From the NCBI RefSeq assembly GCF_030506255.1, contig NZ_CP113431.1, positions 1,612,001 to 1,676,000 on the forward strand: 64,000 nucleotides of DNA, given 5' to 3'. Positions 10,767 to 18,751 of the stretch are shown here, piece after piece. Under the pieces are notes generated by a model. It worked only from the letters and a program-made list of their open reading frames with translations, was not told the DNA's origin and searched no databases. Positions within the stretch are counted from its first letter, which is position 1. The number at the start of each line of letters is the position of its first letter. Origin of the DNA: Nocardioides sp. Arc9.136 (GTDB lineage: Bacteria; Actinomycetota; Actinomycetes; Propionibacteriales; Nocardioidaceae). Both the position numbers and the translations under genes were made by a program.

Positions 10767-12557
10767 TCAGGAGTAGAGCGCGTCCACCTCGGCGCGGAAC
10801 TCGCGCATCACGACGTTCCGCTTGAGCTTGAGGCTGGGGGTGAGCTGCCCGCCCTCCTCGGTCCACTCGGCGTCGAGGACCGAGAACTTGCGGATGGACT
10901 CCGCCTTGGAGACGGCCTTGTTGGCGTCCTCCACCGCGGCCTCGATCTCGGCGCGCAGGTCGGGGTCGTCGAGCAGCCGCCCGACGTCGTCGGCCTTGCC
11001 GCGGGCGGCGGCCCAGACCGGCAGCGACTCGCGGTCGATCGTGACGAGGGCGGCGATGAAGGGCTGGCCGTCGCCGACGACGATGCACTGGTCGACCAGC
11101 GCGTGCGCCCGCAGCCGGTCCTCGAGGACCGCGGGGGCGACGTTCTTGCCGCCGGCGGTCACCAGGATCTCCTTCTTGCGGCCGGTGATCTTCACGAAGC
11201 CCTCGTCGTCGACCTCGCCGACGTCGCCGGTGTGGAACCACGCGTCGGCCTCGAGCGCCTCCCGGGTGGCGTCCTCGTTCTCCCAGTAGCCGGCGAAGAC
11301 CTGCCCGCCGCGGAACAGCAGCTCGCCGTCGTCGGCGACGCGCACGGCGGTGCCGGGCAGCGGGCGGCCCACGGTGCCGACCTTCTGGGCGTCCGGGAGG
11401 TTGACGGTGAGCGCCGCCGTGGTCTCGGTGAGCCCGTAGCCCTCCAGCACGGTCAGGCCGATGCCGCGGTAGAAGTGGCCGAGCCGGTCGCCCAGGGGCG
11501 CGCCGCCGGAGACCGCGAACTGGCAGCTCCCGCCGAGGGCGTCGAGCAGCTTGCCGTAGACCAGCTTGGCGAACAGCGCGTGCTGGGCCCGGACGGCCAG
11601 TGACGGACGACCCTTGTCGAGCCCGCGGGACCAGGCGATCGCCACGTCGGCGGCCCGGTCGAAGATCTTGCCGCGTCCCTCCGCGGTGGCCTTCTGCGAG
11701 GCGGTGTTGAAGACCTTCTCGAACACGCGCGGCACGGCCAGGATGAACGTCGGCCGGAACCCCTGCAGGTCGGGCAGCAGGTTCTTGATGTCGGGGGAGT
11801 GGCCCAGCCGGGTGCGGGACTTCACGCAGCCGATCTGGATGATCCGGGCGAAGACGTGGGCCAGCGGCAGGAACAGCAGCGTGGAGGCGCCCTCGGCGTC
11901 GAAGAGCCGCTCGAGCTCCTCGACGGCCACGCCGAGCTCGAACATGAAGTTGCCGTGGGTGAGCATGCAGCCCTTGGGCCGCCCCGTCGTGCCCGAGGTG
12001 TAGATGAGCGTCGCGAGGTCCAGCGGCGTGGCCGTCGTGCGCCGCTTCTCCAGGTCGTCGTCGCTGATGTCGGCGCCGAGGCGGCGCAGCACGTCGACGG
12101 CGTTGTCGGTCAGCGACCACACGTGGTTGAGCGCCTCGAGGCCGCCGCGGACCTCCGCGACGCGCGCGACGTGGTCGTCGGTCTCGGCGACGACCGCGCG
12201 GGCGGCGCTGTCGCGCAGGATCCACTCGATCTGCTCGGCCGAGGAGGTCTCGTAGATCGGCACCGTGACGGCGCCGGCGAACCAGATCGCGTAGTCGAGC
12301 AGGGTCCACTCGTAGCGCGTCTTCGAGATCAGGGCGACCCGGTCGCCGGTCTCGACACCGGCCGCGACCAGGCCCTTGGCCACCGCGGTGACCTCCGCCA
12401 GGAACTCGGCGGCGGTGACGTCGCTCCAGGCGCCGTCGCCCGCGGGGCGGCTGAAGACGACGGCGTCGGGCGCCTCCTCGGCGTTCCTCACCACGTCGTC
12501 GGTCAGGTTGCCGGTCCCCGGGACCTCGATCGTCAGGGGCGTGGAGAACTCCCGCAC
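10767..12557 (-). CDS. Long-chain fatty acid--CoA ligase (FadD15 type)
   Basis: A 596-residue AMP-forming acyl-CoA synthetase that activates long-chain fatty acids. It carries the P-loop YTSGTTGRPKG (about 186-196), the EGYGLTET motif, a WFHTGDVGEVDDEGFVKITGR segment and the late catalytic Lys in SPSLKLKRN. Length and the KKEILVTAGGKNVAP stretch place it with FadD15-like ligases. The GTG start at 12557 is chosen because GGAGGAGG lies 4 nt upstream; the open frame continues without a better site. It is transcribed alone, divergently from the SRPBCC-ArsA operon. Confidence 0.92.
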   Translation of the reverse strand: MREFSTPLTIEVPGTGNLTDDVVRNAEEAPDAVVFSRPAGDGAWSDVTAAEFLAEVTAVAKGLVAAGVETGDRVALISKTRYEWTLLDYAIWFAGAVTVPIYETSSAEQIEWILRDSAARAVVAETDDHVARVAEVRGGLEALNHVWSLTDNAVDVLRRLGADISDDDLEKRRTTATPLDLATLIYTSGTTGRPKGCMLTHGNFMFELGVAVEELERLFDAEGASTLLFLPLAHVFARIIQIGCVKSRTRLGHSPDIKNLLPDLQGFRPTFILAVPRVFEKVFNTASQKATAEGRGKIFDRAADVAIAWSRGLDKGRPSLAVRAQHALFAKLVYGKLLDALGGSCQFAVSGGAPLGDRLGHFYRGIGLTVLEGYGLTETTAALTVNLPDAQKVGTVGRPLPGTAVRVADDGELLFRGGQVFAGYWENEDATREALEADAWFHTGDVGEVDDEGFVKITGRKKEILVTAGGKNVAPAVLEDRLRAHALVDQCIVVGDGQPFIAALVTIDRESLPVWAAARGKADDVGRLLDDPDLRAEIEAAVEDANKAVSKAESIRKFSVLDAEWTEEGGQLTPSLKLKRNVVMREFRAEVDALYS

Positions 12558-12645
12558 GCTTCCTCCTCCGAGCACGTCGATTCGGGCGCCCGGACGGGCG
12601 CCTCGTCGCAGGCTACCGCCGCCGTCGGACGCCTCTCCCATCCGG

Positions 12646-12651
12646 TACGCT
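12646..12651 (+). promoter_or_regulatory. Candidate -10 of the SRPBCC-ArsA-ROK operon
   Basis: TACGCT, a good actinobacterial -10 hexamer, 58 nt before the SRPBCC start. There is no clear -35. It lies in the 150-bp divergent region next to the acyl-CoA ligase start. Confidence 0.4.
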
Positions 12652-12709
12652 GCCGCATCGATCCACCCGCCGACCCCGCCCAGCAGCCGCGACCTCCAGG
12701 GGGCCCCGC

Positions 12710-13144
12710 ATGGCCGAACAGACCACGTCGTCGATCACCGTCGACGCCGCCCCGGCCGAGGTGATGGCGGTGATCGCCGACTTCGCGGCGTACCCGCAGT
12801 GGGCCAAGGGCGTGCAGACCGCCGACGTCGTCGCGACGTACCCCGACGGCCGCGCCGAGCGGGTCTTCTTCGCCCTTGACGTCTCGCCGATCAAGGACGA
12901 GTACACCCTTGAGTACCAGTGGGACGGCGACCGCGAGGTCACCTGGACCCTCGTCGAGGGCAAGATGCTGCGGGCCCTCGACGGCGCCTACGTGCTCCGC
13001 GACCTCGGCGGGTCCACCGAGGTGACCTACCGGCTCGCCCTCGACGTCTCGATCCCGCTCATCGGCATGCTGAAGCGCAAGGGCGAGAAGATCCTCATCG
13101 ACACGGCGCTGAAGGGTCTGAAGAAGCGCGTCGAGTCGCGCTGA
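12710..13144 (+). CDS. SRPBCC (START-like) family protein
   Basis: A 144-residue single-domain protein of the polyketide cyclase/dehydrase SRPBCC fold. The N-terminus TTSSITVDAAPAEVMAVIADFAAYPQW and the C-terminal amphipathic helix GEKILIDTALKGLKKRVES are typical of a fold that encloses a hydrophobic ligand. The ligand is unknown. The gene starts an operon with an ArsA ATPase 8 bases downstream, an arrangement I recall in other actinobacteria. Cytoplasmic, without signal peptide or membrane segment. Confidence 0.85.
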   Translation: MAEQTTSSITVDAAPAEVMAVIADFAAYPQWAKGVQTADVVATYPDGRAERVFFALDVSPIKDEYTLEYQWDGDREVTWTLVEGKMLRALDGAYVLRDLGGSTEVTYRLALDVSIPLIGMLKRKGEKILIDTALKGLKKRVESR

Positions 13145-13152
13145 CGCGCCGC

Positions 13153-14346
13153 ATGCGCATCCTCCTGCTCACCGGCAAGGGCGGTGTCGGCAAGTCCACG
13201 GTCGCGGCCGGTACGGCGGCGCTCGCGGCCGCGGCCGGGCACCGCACCCTTGTGCTGTCCACCGACGCGGCCCACTCGCTGGCCGACGCCTTCGGCGTCG
13301 AGGTCGGTCCCGAGCCCACCGAGGTCGGGGAGCGGCTCTTCGTCCAGCAGGTCGACGCCCAGCTGCGGTTCCAGCAGTCCTGGGGCGAGGTGCAGCGCTA
13401 CCTCCTCTCGGTCCTCGACACCGTCGGCGTCGACCGGCTGGCCGCGGAGGAGCTGACCGTGCTGCCCGGCGCCGAGGAGGTGCTGGCCCTGCTCGAGCTG
13501 CGGCTGCAGGTCCTCTCCGGGGAGTGGGACGTCGTCGTCGTCGACTGCGCGCCGACCGCGGAGACGCTGCGGCTGCTCGCGCTGCCCGAGGCGCTGGGGT
13601 GGTACATGCAGCGGGTCCTCCCGACCCAGGCCCGTGTCGTCAAGGCGCTCAAGCCCGTCCTCACCCGCGCCGCGGGCGTGCCGATGCCCGGTGGGAGCGT
13701 CTTCGAGGCCGTGGAGCGGCTGCACGCCGAGCTCGACGAGGTGCGCTCGCTGCTGCAGGGCCCGGACGCCAGCGTGCGGCTGGTCCTCACCCCCGAGGCG
13801 GTCGTCGCCGCCGAGGCGCGACGGAGCTGGACCACGCTGTCGCTCTACGGCTACCGCGTCGACGGCGTGGTGGCCAACCGGGTCTTCCCGCCCGCCGACG
13901 GCGACGACTGGCGCGCCGGCTGGGTCGCGGCCCAGGCGCGCGTGCTCGCCGACGTCGAGGAGTCGTTCGTCGGGCTGCCGGTGTGGCGCTCGGAGTACCG
14001 CGCCGCCGAGCCGGTCGGGGTCGACGCCCTGCGCACCCTCGCCGCCGACGTGTACGGCGGCTCCGACCCGCTCGCGGCGCCCGTGGGCGAGGGGCCCTTC
14101 CGCGTCACCCGCACCGGCGGCGGGGCCGTGCTGCGCCTCCGGCTGCCGCTGGTCAACCGCGCGGAGGTCGACCTGGCCCGCCGGCACGACGAGCTGGTCG
14201 TGACCGTCGGCTCCTACCGCCGCCTGCTGACCCTGCCCGCCGGCCTGGCGCGGCTCGACGTCGCCGGTGCCCGGGTCGAGGAGGGCGAGCTGCAGGTCCG
14301 GTTCCACGAGGCCCGGCCCGCGCACGCCCGGGGGGAGAGCGCATGA
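13153..14346 (+). CDS. ArsA/GET3-family ATPase
   Basis: A 397-residue cytoplasmic ATPase. The deviant Walker A GKGGVGKST lies at residues 8-16, followed by the switch STDAAHSLADAFG and VVVDCAPTAETLRLL. The C-terminal part (about 310-385, LRLRLPLVNRAEVDLARRHDELVV) is the HSP20-like domain common in actinobacterial and phototroph ArsA proteins. No arsenite-binding cysteines or arsenic genes are nearby, so a role in membrane-protein or metabolite handling is more likely than arsenite pumping; that is inference. The ATG is the first plausible start after the SRPBCC stop, and the stop overlaps the next gene by ATGA. Confidence 0.88.
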   Translation: MRILLLTGKGGVGKSTVAAGTAALAAAAGHRTLVLSTDAAHSLADAFGVEVGPEPTEVGERLFVQQVDAQLRFQQSWGEVQRYLLSVLDTVGVDRLAAEELTVLPGAEEVLALLELRLQVLSGEWDVVVVDCAPTAETLRLLALPEALGWYMQRVLPTQARVVKALKPVLTRAAGVPMPGGSVFEAVERLHAELDEVRSLLQGPDASVRLVLTPEAVVAAEARRSWTTLSLYGYRVDGVVANRVFPPADGDDWRAGWVAAQARVLADVEESFVGLPVWRSEYRAAEPVGVDALRTLAADVYGGSDPLAAPVGEGPFRVTRTGGGAVLRLRLPLVNRAEVDLARRHDELVVTVGSYRRLLTLPAGLARLDVAGARVEEGELQVRFHEARPAHARGESA

Positions 14347-14792
14347 GCGACGACGAGCACGACCGGCCGGAGGACGTCGGCAGCGTGGCCGAGGAGGCCG
14401 CCAAGCTGTTCGGCGCGCTGGGCGACTGGGCGCAGGACAACGGCTCCGGACTGGGTGCGGGACTGGGTGCCGGGCTGGGCGGCTTCGCCGCCCAGGCGGC
14501 GGCCGCGGCCCGGCAGGTCGACGAGCACGTCGCCACCGGGGCCCCCGAGTGCACCTGGTGCCCGGTGTGCCGAGCCGTCCACGCCGTGCGCAGCACGAGC
14601 CCGGAGGTGCGCAACCACCTGCTGGCGGCAGGATCCTCCCTGTTGCAGGCGGCCGCGGAGGCACTCGCCACGGCGGTGCCCGACGACCGTCGCCGGCCCC
14701 CCGACGGCGGGCCGCCGGCAGACGCAGGAGTGGAACGGATCGACCTGGACCCCGACGACGGGGCTGACGAGTGGCCGGAGGACGAGGGATGA
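14343..14792 (+). CDS. DUF5304-like protein with Gly/Ala repeat and CxxC motif
   Basis: A 149-residue protein of unknown function. The acidic N-terminus (DDEHDRPEDVGSVAEEAAKL) is followed by a short repeat GSGLGAGLGAGLGGF, an Ala-rich helix, and CTWCPVC with two closely spaced Cys pairs that may bind zinc. The rest is a helix and an acidic tail. It overlaps arsA upstream and the ROK kinase downstream by ATGA, so all three are translationally coupled. The family name is from memory of similar proteins beside actinobacterial ArsA. Confidence 0.7.
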   Translation: MSDDEHDRPEDVGSVAEEAAKLFGALGDWAQDNGSGLGAGLGAGLGGFAAQAAAAARQVDEHVATGAPECTWCPVCRAVHAVRSTSPEVRNHLLAAGSSLLQAAAEALATAVPDDRRRPPDGGPPADAGVERIDLDPDDGADEWPEDEG

Positions 14793-15730
14793 CGCTCACG
14801 TGTGGCGTGGACGTCGGCGGGACGAAGATCGCCGGCGGTGTGGTGGACGAGGAGGGCAAGGTCCTCGAGGAGCTGCGCGTGGAGTCGCCCGCGACCGACG
14901 CGGAGGCGATCGAGGACGCCATCGCGGGGCTCGTCGCGGAGCTGCGCACCCGGCACGAGATCACGGCGGTCGGCGTCGGTGCGGCCGGCTACGTCGACAA
15001 GGGCCGCGCGGTGGTGATGTTCGCGCCGAACATCGCCTGGCGCGACGTACCCCTCAAGGCGGAGCTGGAGCAGCGCGTCGAGCTGCCGGTCGTGGTGGAG
15101 AACGACGCGAACGCCGCGGCCTGGGGCGAGTTCGTCTTCGGCGCCGGTCACGACGTCGACGACCTGCTGCTGGTCACCGTCGGCACCGGCATCGGCGGCG
15201 GCATCGTGCTGGACGGGCTCCTGCACCGCGGCGCGTTCGGCGCCGGCGCGGAGATCGGCCACATGCGCGTCGTCCCCGACGGCATCCGGTGCGGGTGCGG
15301 GAACCGCGGCTGCTTCGAGCAGTACGCCAGCGGCTCGGCGCTCGTGCGCGACGCCCGCGCCGAGGCGGTCACCGGCAACCCGGCCGCCCGCAGCCTCCTG
15401 GCGCGTGCCGGCGGCGACACCGCGGCCATCACCGGACCGCTCATCACCGAGGCGGCGCGTGCGGGCGACCCGTTCGCCGTGGCCCAGCTCGCCGAGCTGG
15501 GTCGTTGGCTCGGCGAGGGCATCGCCTCGCTCACCGCCGTGCTCGACCCCGCGGTGGTGGTCATCGGTGGCGGCGTCAGCGAGGCCGGCGAGCTGCTGCT
15601 CGGCCCCATCCGCACGGCGTTCGTCGCGGAGCTGCCCGCTCGCGGGCACCGCCCGACGCTCGAGATCCGCCGCGCCACGCTCGGCAACCGCGCCGGGCTC
15701 ATCGGCGCGGCCGACCTCGCCCGCCGCTGA
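14789..15730 (+). CDS. glkA: ROK-family glucokinase
   Basis: A 313-residue sugar kinase. The phosphate motif DVGGTK lies at 8-13, VVVENDANAAAWGE holds the catalytic Asp, the AEIGHM motif binds sugar, and the zinc motif CGCGNRGCFEQY begins at C168. There is no N-terminal helix-turn-helix, so it is a kinase and not a ROK repressor. In actinobacteria this enzyme makes glucose-6-phosphate and takes part in glucose repression. It overlaps the upstream gene by ATGA, and a second ROK kinase follows 10 bases later. Confidence 0.9.
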   Translation: MTLTCGVDVGGTKIAGGVVDEEGKVLEELRVESPATDAEAIEDAIAGLVAELRTRHEITAVGVGAAGYVDKGRAVVMFAPNIAWRDVPLKAELEQRVELPVVVENDANAAAWGEFVFGAGHDVDDLLLVTVGTGIGGGIVLDGLLHRGAFGAGAEIGHMRVVPDGIRCGCGNRGCFEQYASGSALVRDARAEAVTGNPAARSLLARAGGDTAAITGPLITEAARAGDPFAVAQLAELGRWLGEGIASLTAVLDPAVVVIGGGVSEAGELLLGPIRTAFVAELPARGHRPTLEIRRATLGNRAGLIGAADLARR

Positions 15731-15740
15731 GGCGGCTCCC

Positions 15741-16685
15741 GTGGCCCTCCACATCGGCGTCGACGTCGGCGGCACCAAGGTGCTCGCCGCCGAGGTCGAC
15801 GCCGCGGGCGCGGTGCTGCGCACGGCCCGGCGCTCCACCCCGGGGCGCCGCGTGGACGCCGTGCTCGTCGAGCAGGCGCTGAGCGAGGCGGTCGCCGAGG
15901 TCGCCGACGGGCGCCGCGTCGACGGGGTGGGCCTCGCCGCGGCGGGCTTCGTGGACGCCGCGGGGGAACGGGTGATGTTCGCGCCGCACCTGCCCTGGCA
16001 GGGCGAGGACGTGCGCGCCCGCCTGGCCGATCGGTGGGGGACGACCGTCGTCCTGGACAACGACGCCAACTGCGCCGCCCTCGCCGAGGGGACGCTCGGC
16101 GCGGCGCGGGGCGTCGCGGACTTCCTGCTGATCACGATGGGCACCGGCATCGGCGGCGGCCTCGTCCTCGGCGGGCGCGTCCACCGCGGCCGCAACGGCA
16201 TGGCCGGGGAGTTCGGCCACGCGCAGGTCGTGCCGGACGGCCAGCCCTGCGAGTGCGGCGGTGCCGGGTGCTGGGAGCAGTACTCCAGCGGCAACGCGCT
16301 CGTCCGCTTCGCCCGGGCCAGGATCGGCCGGGAGCCCACGATGCTGGAGCAGCTGTGCGGCGGCGATCCCAGCACGCTGGTCGGCCCGATGGTGACCGAG
16401 GCCGCCGAGCAGGGCGACCTGGTCGCCCGGCAGGCCTTCGCGTCCGTCGGGGACTGGCTCGGCGTCGGCCTGGCGAACCTCGTCGCGGCCTTCGACCCCG
16501 AGCTCGTGGTCGTCGGCGGCGGGGTCTCGGCCGCCGGTGACCGGCTGCTCGAGCCGGCCCGGCACGCCCTCGTCCGCTCGCTCGTCGGTGCCGCGCACCG
16601 CGAGGTCCCGCCCGTCGTCCGCGCCCGGTTCGGCCCGGAGGCCGGCGTGGTGGGCGGCGCGATCCTCGCGCGCCAGCGCTCCTAG
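15741..16685 (+). CDS. Second ROK-family sugar kinase, tandem paralogue
   Basis: A 314-residue ROK kinase with GTG start. It keeps all active-site motifs: DVGGTK, VVLDNDANCAALAE, GEFGHAQV and the zinc motif CECGGAGCWEQY starting at C170. It is clearly a paralogue of the gene 10 bases upstream (shared VMFAP, GTGIGGG, VVVxGGGVS), but the two have diverged, so the duplication looks old or they may have different sugar preferences. Substrate cannot be told from sequence. Confidence 0.87.
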   Translation: MALHIGVDVGGTKVLAAEVDAAGAVLRTARRSTPGRRVDAVLVEQALSEAVAEVADGRRVDGVGLAAAGFVDAAGERVMFAPHLPWQGEDVRARLADRWGTTVVLDNDANCAALAEGTLGAARGVADFLLITMGTGIGGGLVLGGRVHRGRNGMAGEFGHAQVVPDGQPCECGGAGCWEQYSSGNALVRFARARIGREPTMLEQLCGGDPSTLVGPMVTEAAEQGDLVARQAFASVGDWLGVGLANLVAAFDPELVVVGGGVSAAGDRLLEPARHALVRSLVGAAHREVPPVVRARFGPEAGVVGGAILARQRS

Positions 16686-16733
16686 CCGGGCGCGCGGTCG
16701 CGATCTCCGGCAAGCCGGCCGACTACCCCGCGG

Positions 16734-17153
16734 TCAGAGCTGGGCGCCGTCGTCCCAGGGGTCCCGTGGGCCGCGGGGCATCTGCCAGACCAGGTAGAGG
16801 AAGCCGCCGACGAACCCGGCGACCAGCGCGTAGGAGACCACCTGCGGCAGGCCGATGCCCAGCACCAGGAACAGCAGCAGGACGGCGGGGGCGCCGAAGA
16901 CGCCGGTCCACGCGGCGAGGCGGGCGCCGACGGGGCGCGGCAGCGGCGGCGGCTCGGGCGGGACGAAGCGCTCCTCGTCGGCACGCGCGAGGTCGCTCTC
17001 CGGCTCCTCGGGCAGCGGGACGTCGTACGTCGGCGGCGTGGCCGGAGCGGTCGGCGCGGGTGCCGGCGCAGGCGGTTCGTCGTCGAGGGTCGGCCGGTCG
17101 CCGTAGTTCTCGACGATCGAGCGCCAGACGTCGTCCTCGTCGTCGCGCTGCAC
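16734..17153 (-). CDS. Small membrane protein with Pro-rich cytoplasmic tail
   Basis: A 139-residue protein of unknown function. The N-terminal 75 residues are acidic and Pro/Ala-rich (repeated PAPAPAP type) and probably disordered. Two closely spaced hydrophobic helices follow (about 85-105 and 108-127) and a short WDDG tail. The start lies 10 bases after the esterase gene on the same strand, so it is probably the second gene of that unit. It ends 48 bases from the convergent ROK gene. Confidence 0.75.
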   Translation of the reverse strand: MQRDDEDDVWRSIVENYGDRPTLDDEPPAPAPAPTAPATPPTYDVPLPEEPESDLARADEERFVPPEPPPLPRPVGARLAAWTGVFGAPAVLLLFLVLGIGLPQVVSYALVAGFVGGFLYLVWQMPRGPRDPWDDGAQL

Positions 17154-17163
17154 GAGGACGAGG

Positions 17164-17946
17164 TTACGCGGCGGTGACCCGCCGCACGAACGCCGCGGTC
17201 TCCTCGACGATGGTGGGGAGGTCGTGGTCCAGCGTCGCCACGTGGTAGCTCTCCGGCAGCGACACCTCGGTGACGTCGCGCGAGGAGACGCCGGAGACGA
17301 CGAGCGGCTGGGTGAGCCCGTCGACCACGTGGTCGACCGTCGAGCGGAGGTAGAGCAGCGGGGCCGTGACGCGCGGCAGGTCGGACACCAGCCCCGGCCA
17401 CGCGCGGAACATCGAGTGGGCCGCCTTCAGCGGCGTCCGGGTGTAGCCGTGCTCCTCGGCGCCGGGCTTCTTGATGTCGTTCGCGATCCCGGGGAAGGAC
17501 CCGACCACGTGCTTGAGCACCGGCAGCAGCCTGACGTCCTTGCGGGCCGTGGCCAGGGCGGGGTTGACCACGACGACCCCGGCCACCGCGTCGCCGTGGT
17601 CGGCCGCGAGGCGCAGGGTCAGCGCGCCGCCCATGGAGAGCCCGCCGACCACGACCGCGTCGTGGGAGGCGCGCAGGTCGGCGAAGACGCGCGAGAGCTC
17701 GGCGTACCAGTCGTCCCACGTGGTCGTGTTGCAGTCCTGCCAGCTCGTGCCGTGCCCCGGCAGCCGCGGCACCTCCACGCCGTACCCCTGCTCCGCGAGC
17801 GCCTCGCCCCACGGCTTGATCGACGCGGGCTGGCCCGTGAAGCCGTGGCTGAGCAGCACGCCGACGCGTCGACCACCGGTCAGCTCGGGGCGTGCCGGGG
17901 CGGACAGGGGAGCGGCCAGCGGGTGGAGCGTCGGCTCGATCGTCAT
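17164..17946 (-). CDS. Alpha/beta hydrolase, carboxylesterase or monoacylglycerol lipase type
   Basis: A 260-residue cytoplasmic serine hydrolase. VLLSHGFTG supplies the oxyanion turn, Ser104 in GLSMGG is the nucleophile, STVDHVV holds the likely Asp, and SYHVATLD the His. The layout and PRLPGHGTSWQDCNTTTWDDW stretch resemble carboxylesterase Est30 and monoglyceride lipases. It is divergent from plsC with 58 bases between the start codons, and a lipid-related role would fit, but the substrate is unknown. The TAAGGT hexamer 6 nt upstream suggests a leaderless mRNA. Confidence 0.88.
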   Translation of the reverse strand: MTIEPTLHPLAAPLSAPARPELTGGRRVGVLLSHGFTGQPASIKPWGEALAEQGYGVEVPRLPGHGTSWQDCNTTTWDDWYAELSRVFADLRASHDAVVVGGLSMGGALTLRLAADHGDAVAGVVVVNPALATARKDVRLLPVLKHVVGSFPGIANDIKKPGAEEHGYTRTPLKAAHSMFRAWPGLVSDLPRVTAPLLYLRSTVDHVVDGLTQPLVVSGVSSRDVTEVSLPESYHVATLDHDLPTIVEETAAFVRRVTAA

Positions 17947-17952
17947 GGCGGC

Positions 17953-17958
17953 ACCTTA
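17953..17958 (-). promoter_or_regulatory. Leaderless -10 (TAAGGT) of the esterase gene
   Basis: Minus-strand TAAGGT ends 6 nt before the ATG at 17946, with no Shine-Dalgarno sequence. It nearly abuts a plus-strand TAGGGT (17963-17968) that would serve plsC. Confidence 0.5.
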
Positions 17959-17962
17959 GGTC

Positions 17963-17968
17963 TAGGGT
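17963..17968 (+). promoter_or_regulatory. Candidate -10 (TAGGGT) of the plsC-macS unit
   Basis: TAGGGT places the transcription start near 17975, leaving a leader of about 30 nt that contains GGAAGG (17991-17996). Confidence 0.4.
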
Positions 17969-18004
17969 TGCCTCGTCCGGGCCGGGTCGTGGAAGGTGCG
18001 CCGC

Positions 18005-18751
18005 GTGTTCTATTGGTTCCTGAAGTGGGTGGCCCTCGGGCCGTTCCTGCGCGTGATCTTCCGCCCGCAGGTCGCCGGCGCCGAGCACGTCCCCACCGAC
18101 GGCCCGGCGATCCTCGCCAGCAACCACCTGTCGTACGCCGACTGGCTGTTCATGCCGCTCACGCTGCCGCGCCGGGTGACGTTCGTGGCGAAGGCGGAGT
18201 ACTTCACCAGCCCGGGCATCAAGGGCTGGTTCCAGAAGCAGTTCTTCTCCGGTGCCGGCCAGGTCCCGATCGACCGCGGCGGTGCCAGCGCGGCCGAGGG
18301 CGCGCTGACCGCGGCCAAGCGGATCCTGGGGGAGGGCGGCCTGTTCGGCATCTACCCCGAGGGCACCCGCAGCCACGACGGCCGGCTCTACCGCGGCAAG
18401 ACCGGTGTCGCCCGGCTCGCGCTCGAGACGGGTGTCCCGGTCATCCCGGTCGCCGTCGTCGGCACCGACGTGGTCGCACCCCCGGGCAAGACGTTCGGCA
18501 CGTTCACCCGCCCGGTCGTGCGCTTCGGCAAGCCGCTGGACTTCTCCCGCTACGAGGGGATGAGCAACGACCGCTACATCCTGCGCTCGGTGACCGACGA
18601 GATCATGTACGAGATCATGCGGCTCTCCGGCCAGGAGTACGTCGACACCTACGCCGCCCAGGCCAAGGCCGAGTCCCGCAAGGCCGAGCGCGCCGAGCAG
18701 TCGGGCGACGCCGCGGCGGACCGTCCGGGCGAAGAGAAGAAGGCGTCCTGA
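18005..18751 (+). CDS. plsC: 1-acyl-sn-glycerol-3-phosphate acyltransferase (PlsC family)
   Basis: A 248-residue membrane-associated acyltransferase for phosphatidic acid synthesis. It begins with a hydrophobic/aromatic segment, then acyltransferase motif I NHLSYAD (N40-D46), a KAEYF stretch, the VPIDRGG block, motif III YPEGTRS (Glu119) and VPVIPVAVVGTD. The tail is Lys/Glu-rich. Start 18005 (GTG) is preferred because GGAAGG lies 8 nt upstream; an in-frame GTG at 17996 overlaps that site. It ends within the start region of the MacS-like kinase. Confidence 0.9.
   Translation: MFYWFLKWVALGPFLRVIFRPQVAGAEHVPTDGPAILASNHLSYADWLFMPLTLPRRVTFVAKAEYFTSPGIKGWFQKQFFSGAGQVPIDRGGASAAEGALTAAKRILGEGGLFGIYPEGTRSHDGRLYRGKTGVARLALETGVPVIPVAVVGTDVVAPPGKTFGTFTRPVVRFGKPLDFSRYEGMSNDRYILRSVTDEIMYEIMRLSGQEYVDTYAAQAKAESRKAERAEQSGDAAADRPGEEKKAS

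Noticed and set aside
13153..14346. Arsenite efflux ATPase
   Set aside because: The ArsA fold is clear, but there is no ArsB, ArsD or ArsR next to it and no arsenite-binding Cys pattern; neighbours point elsewhere. The ArsC-like gene at 45.7-46.1 kb is 30 kb away.
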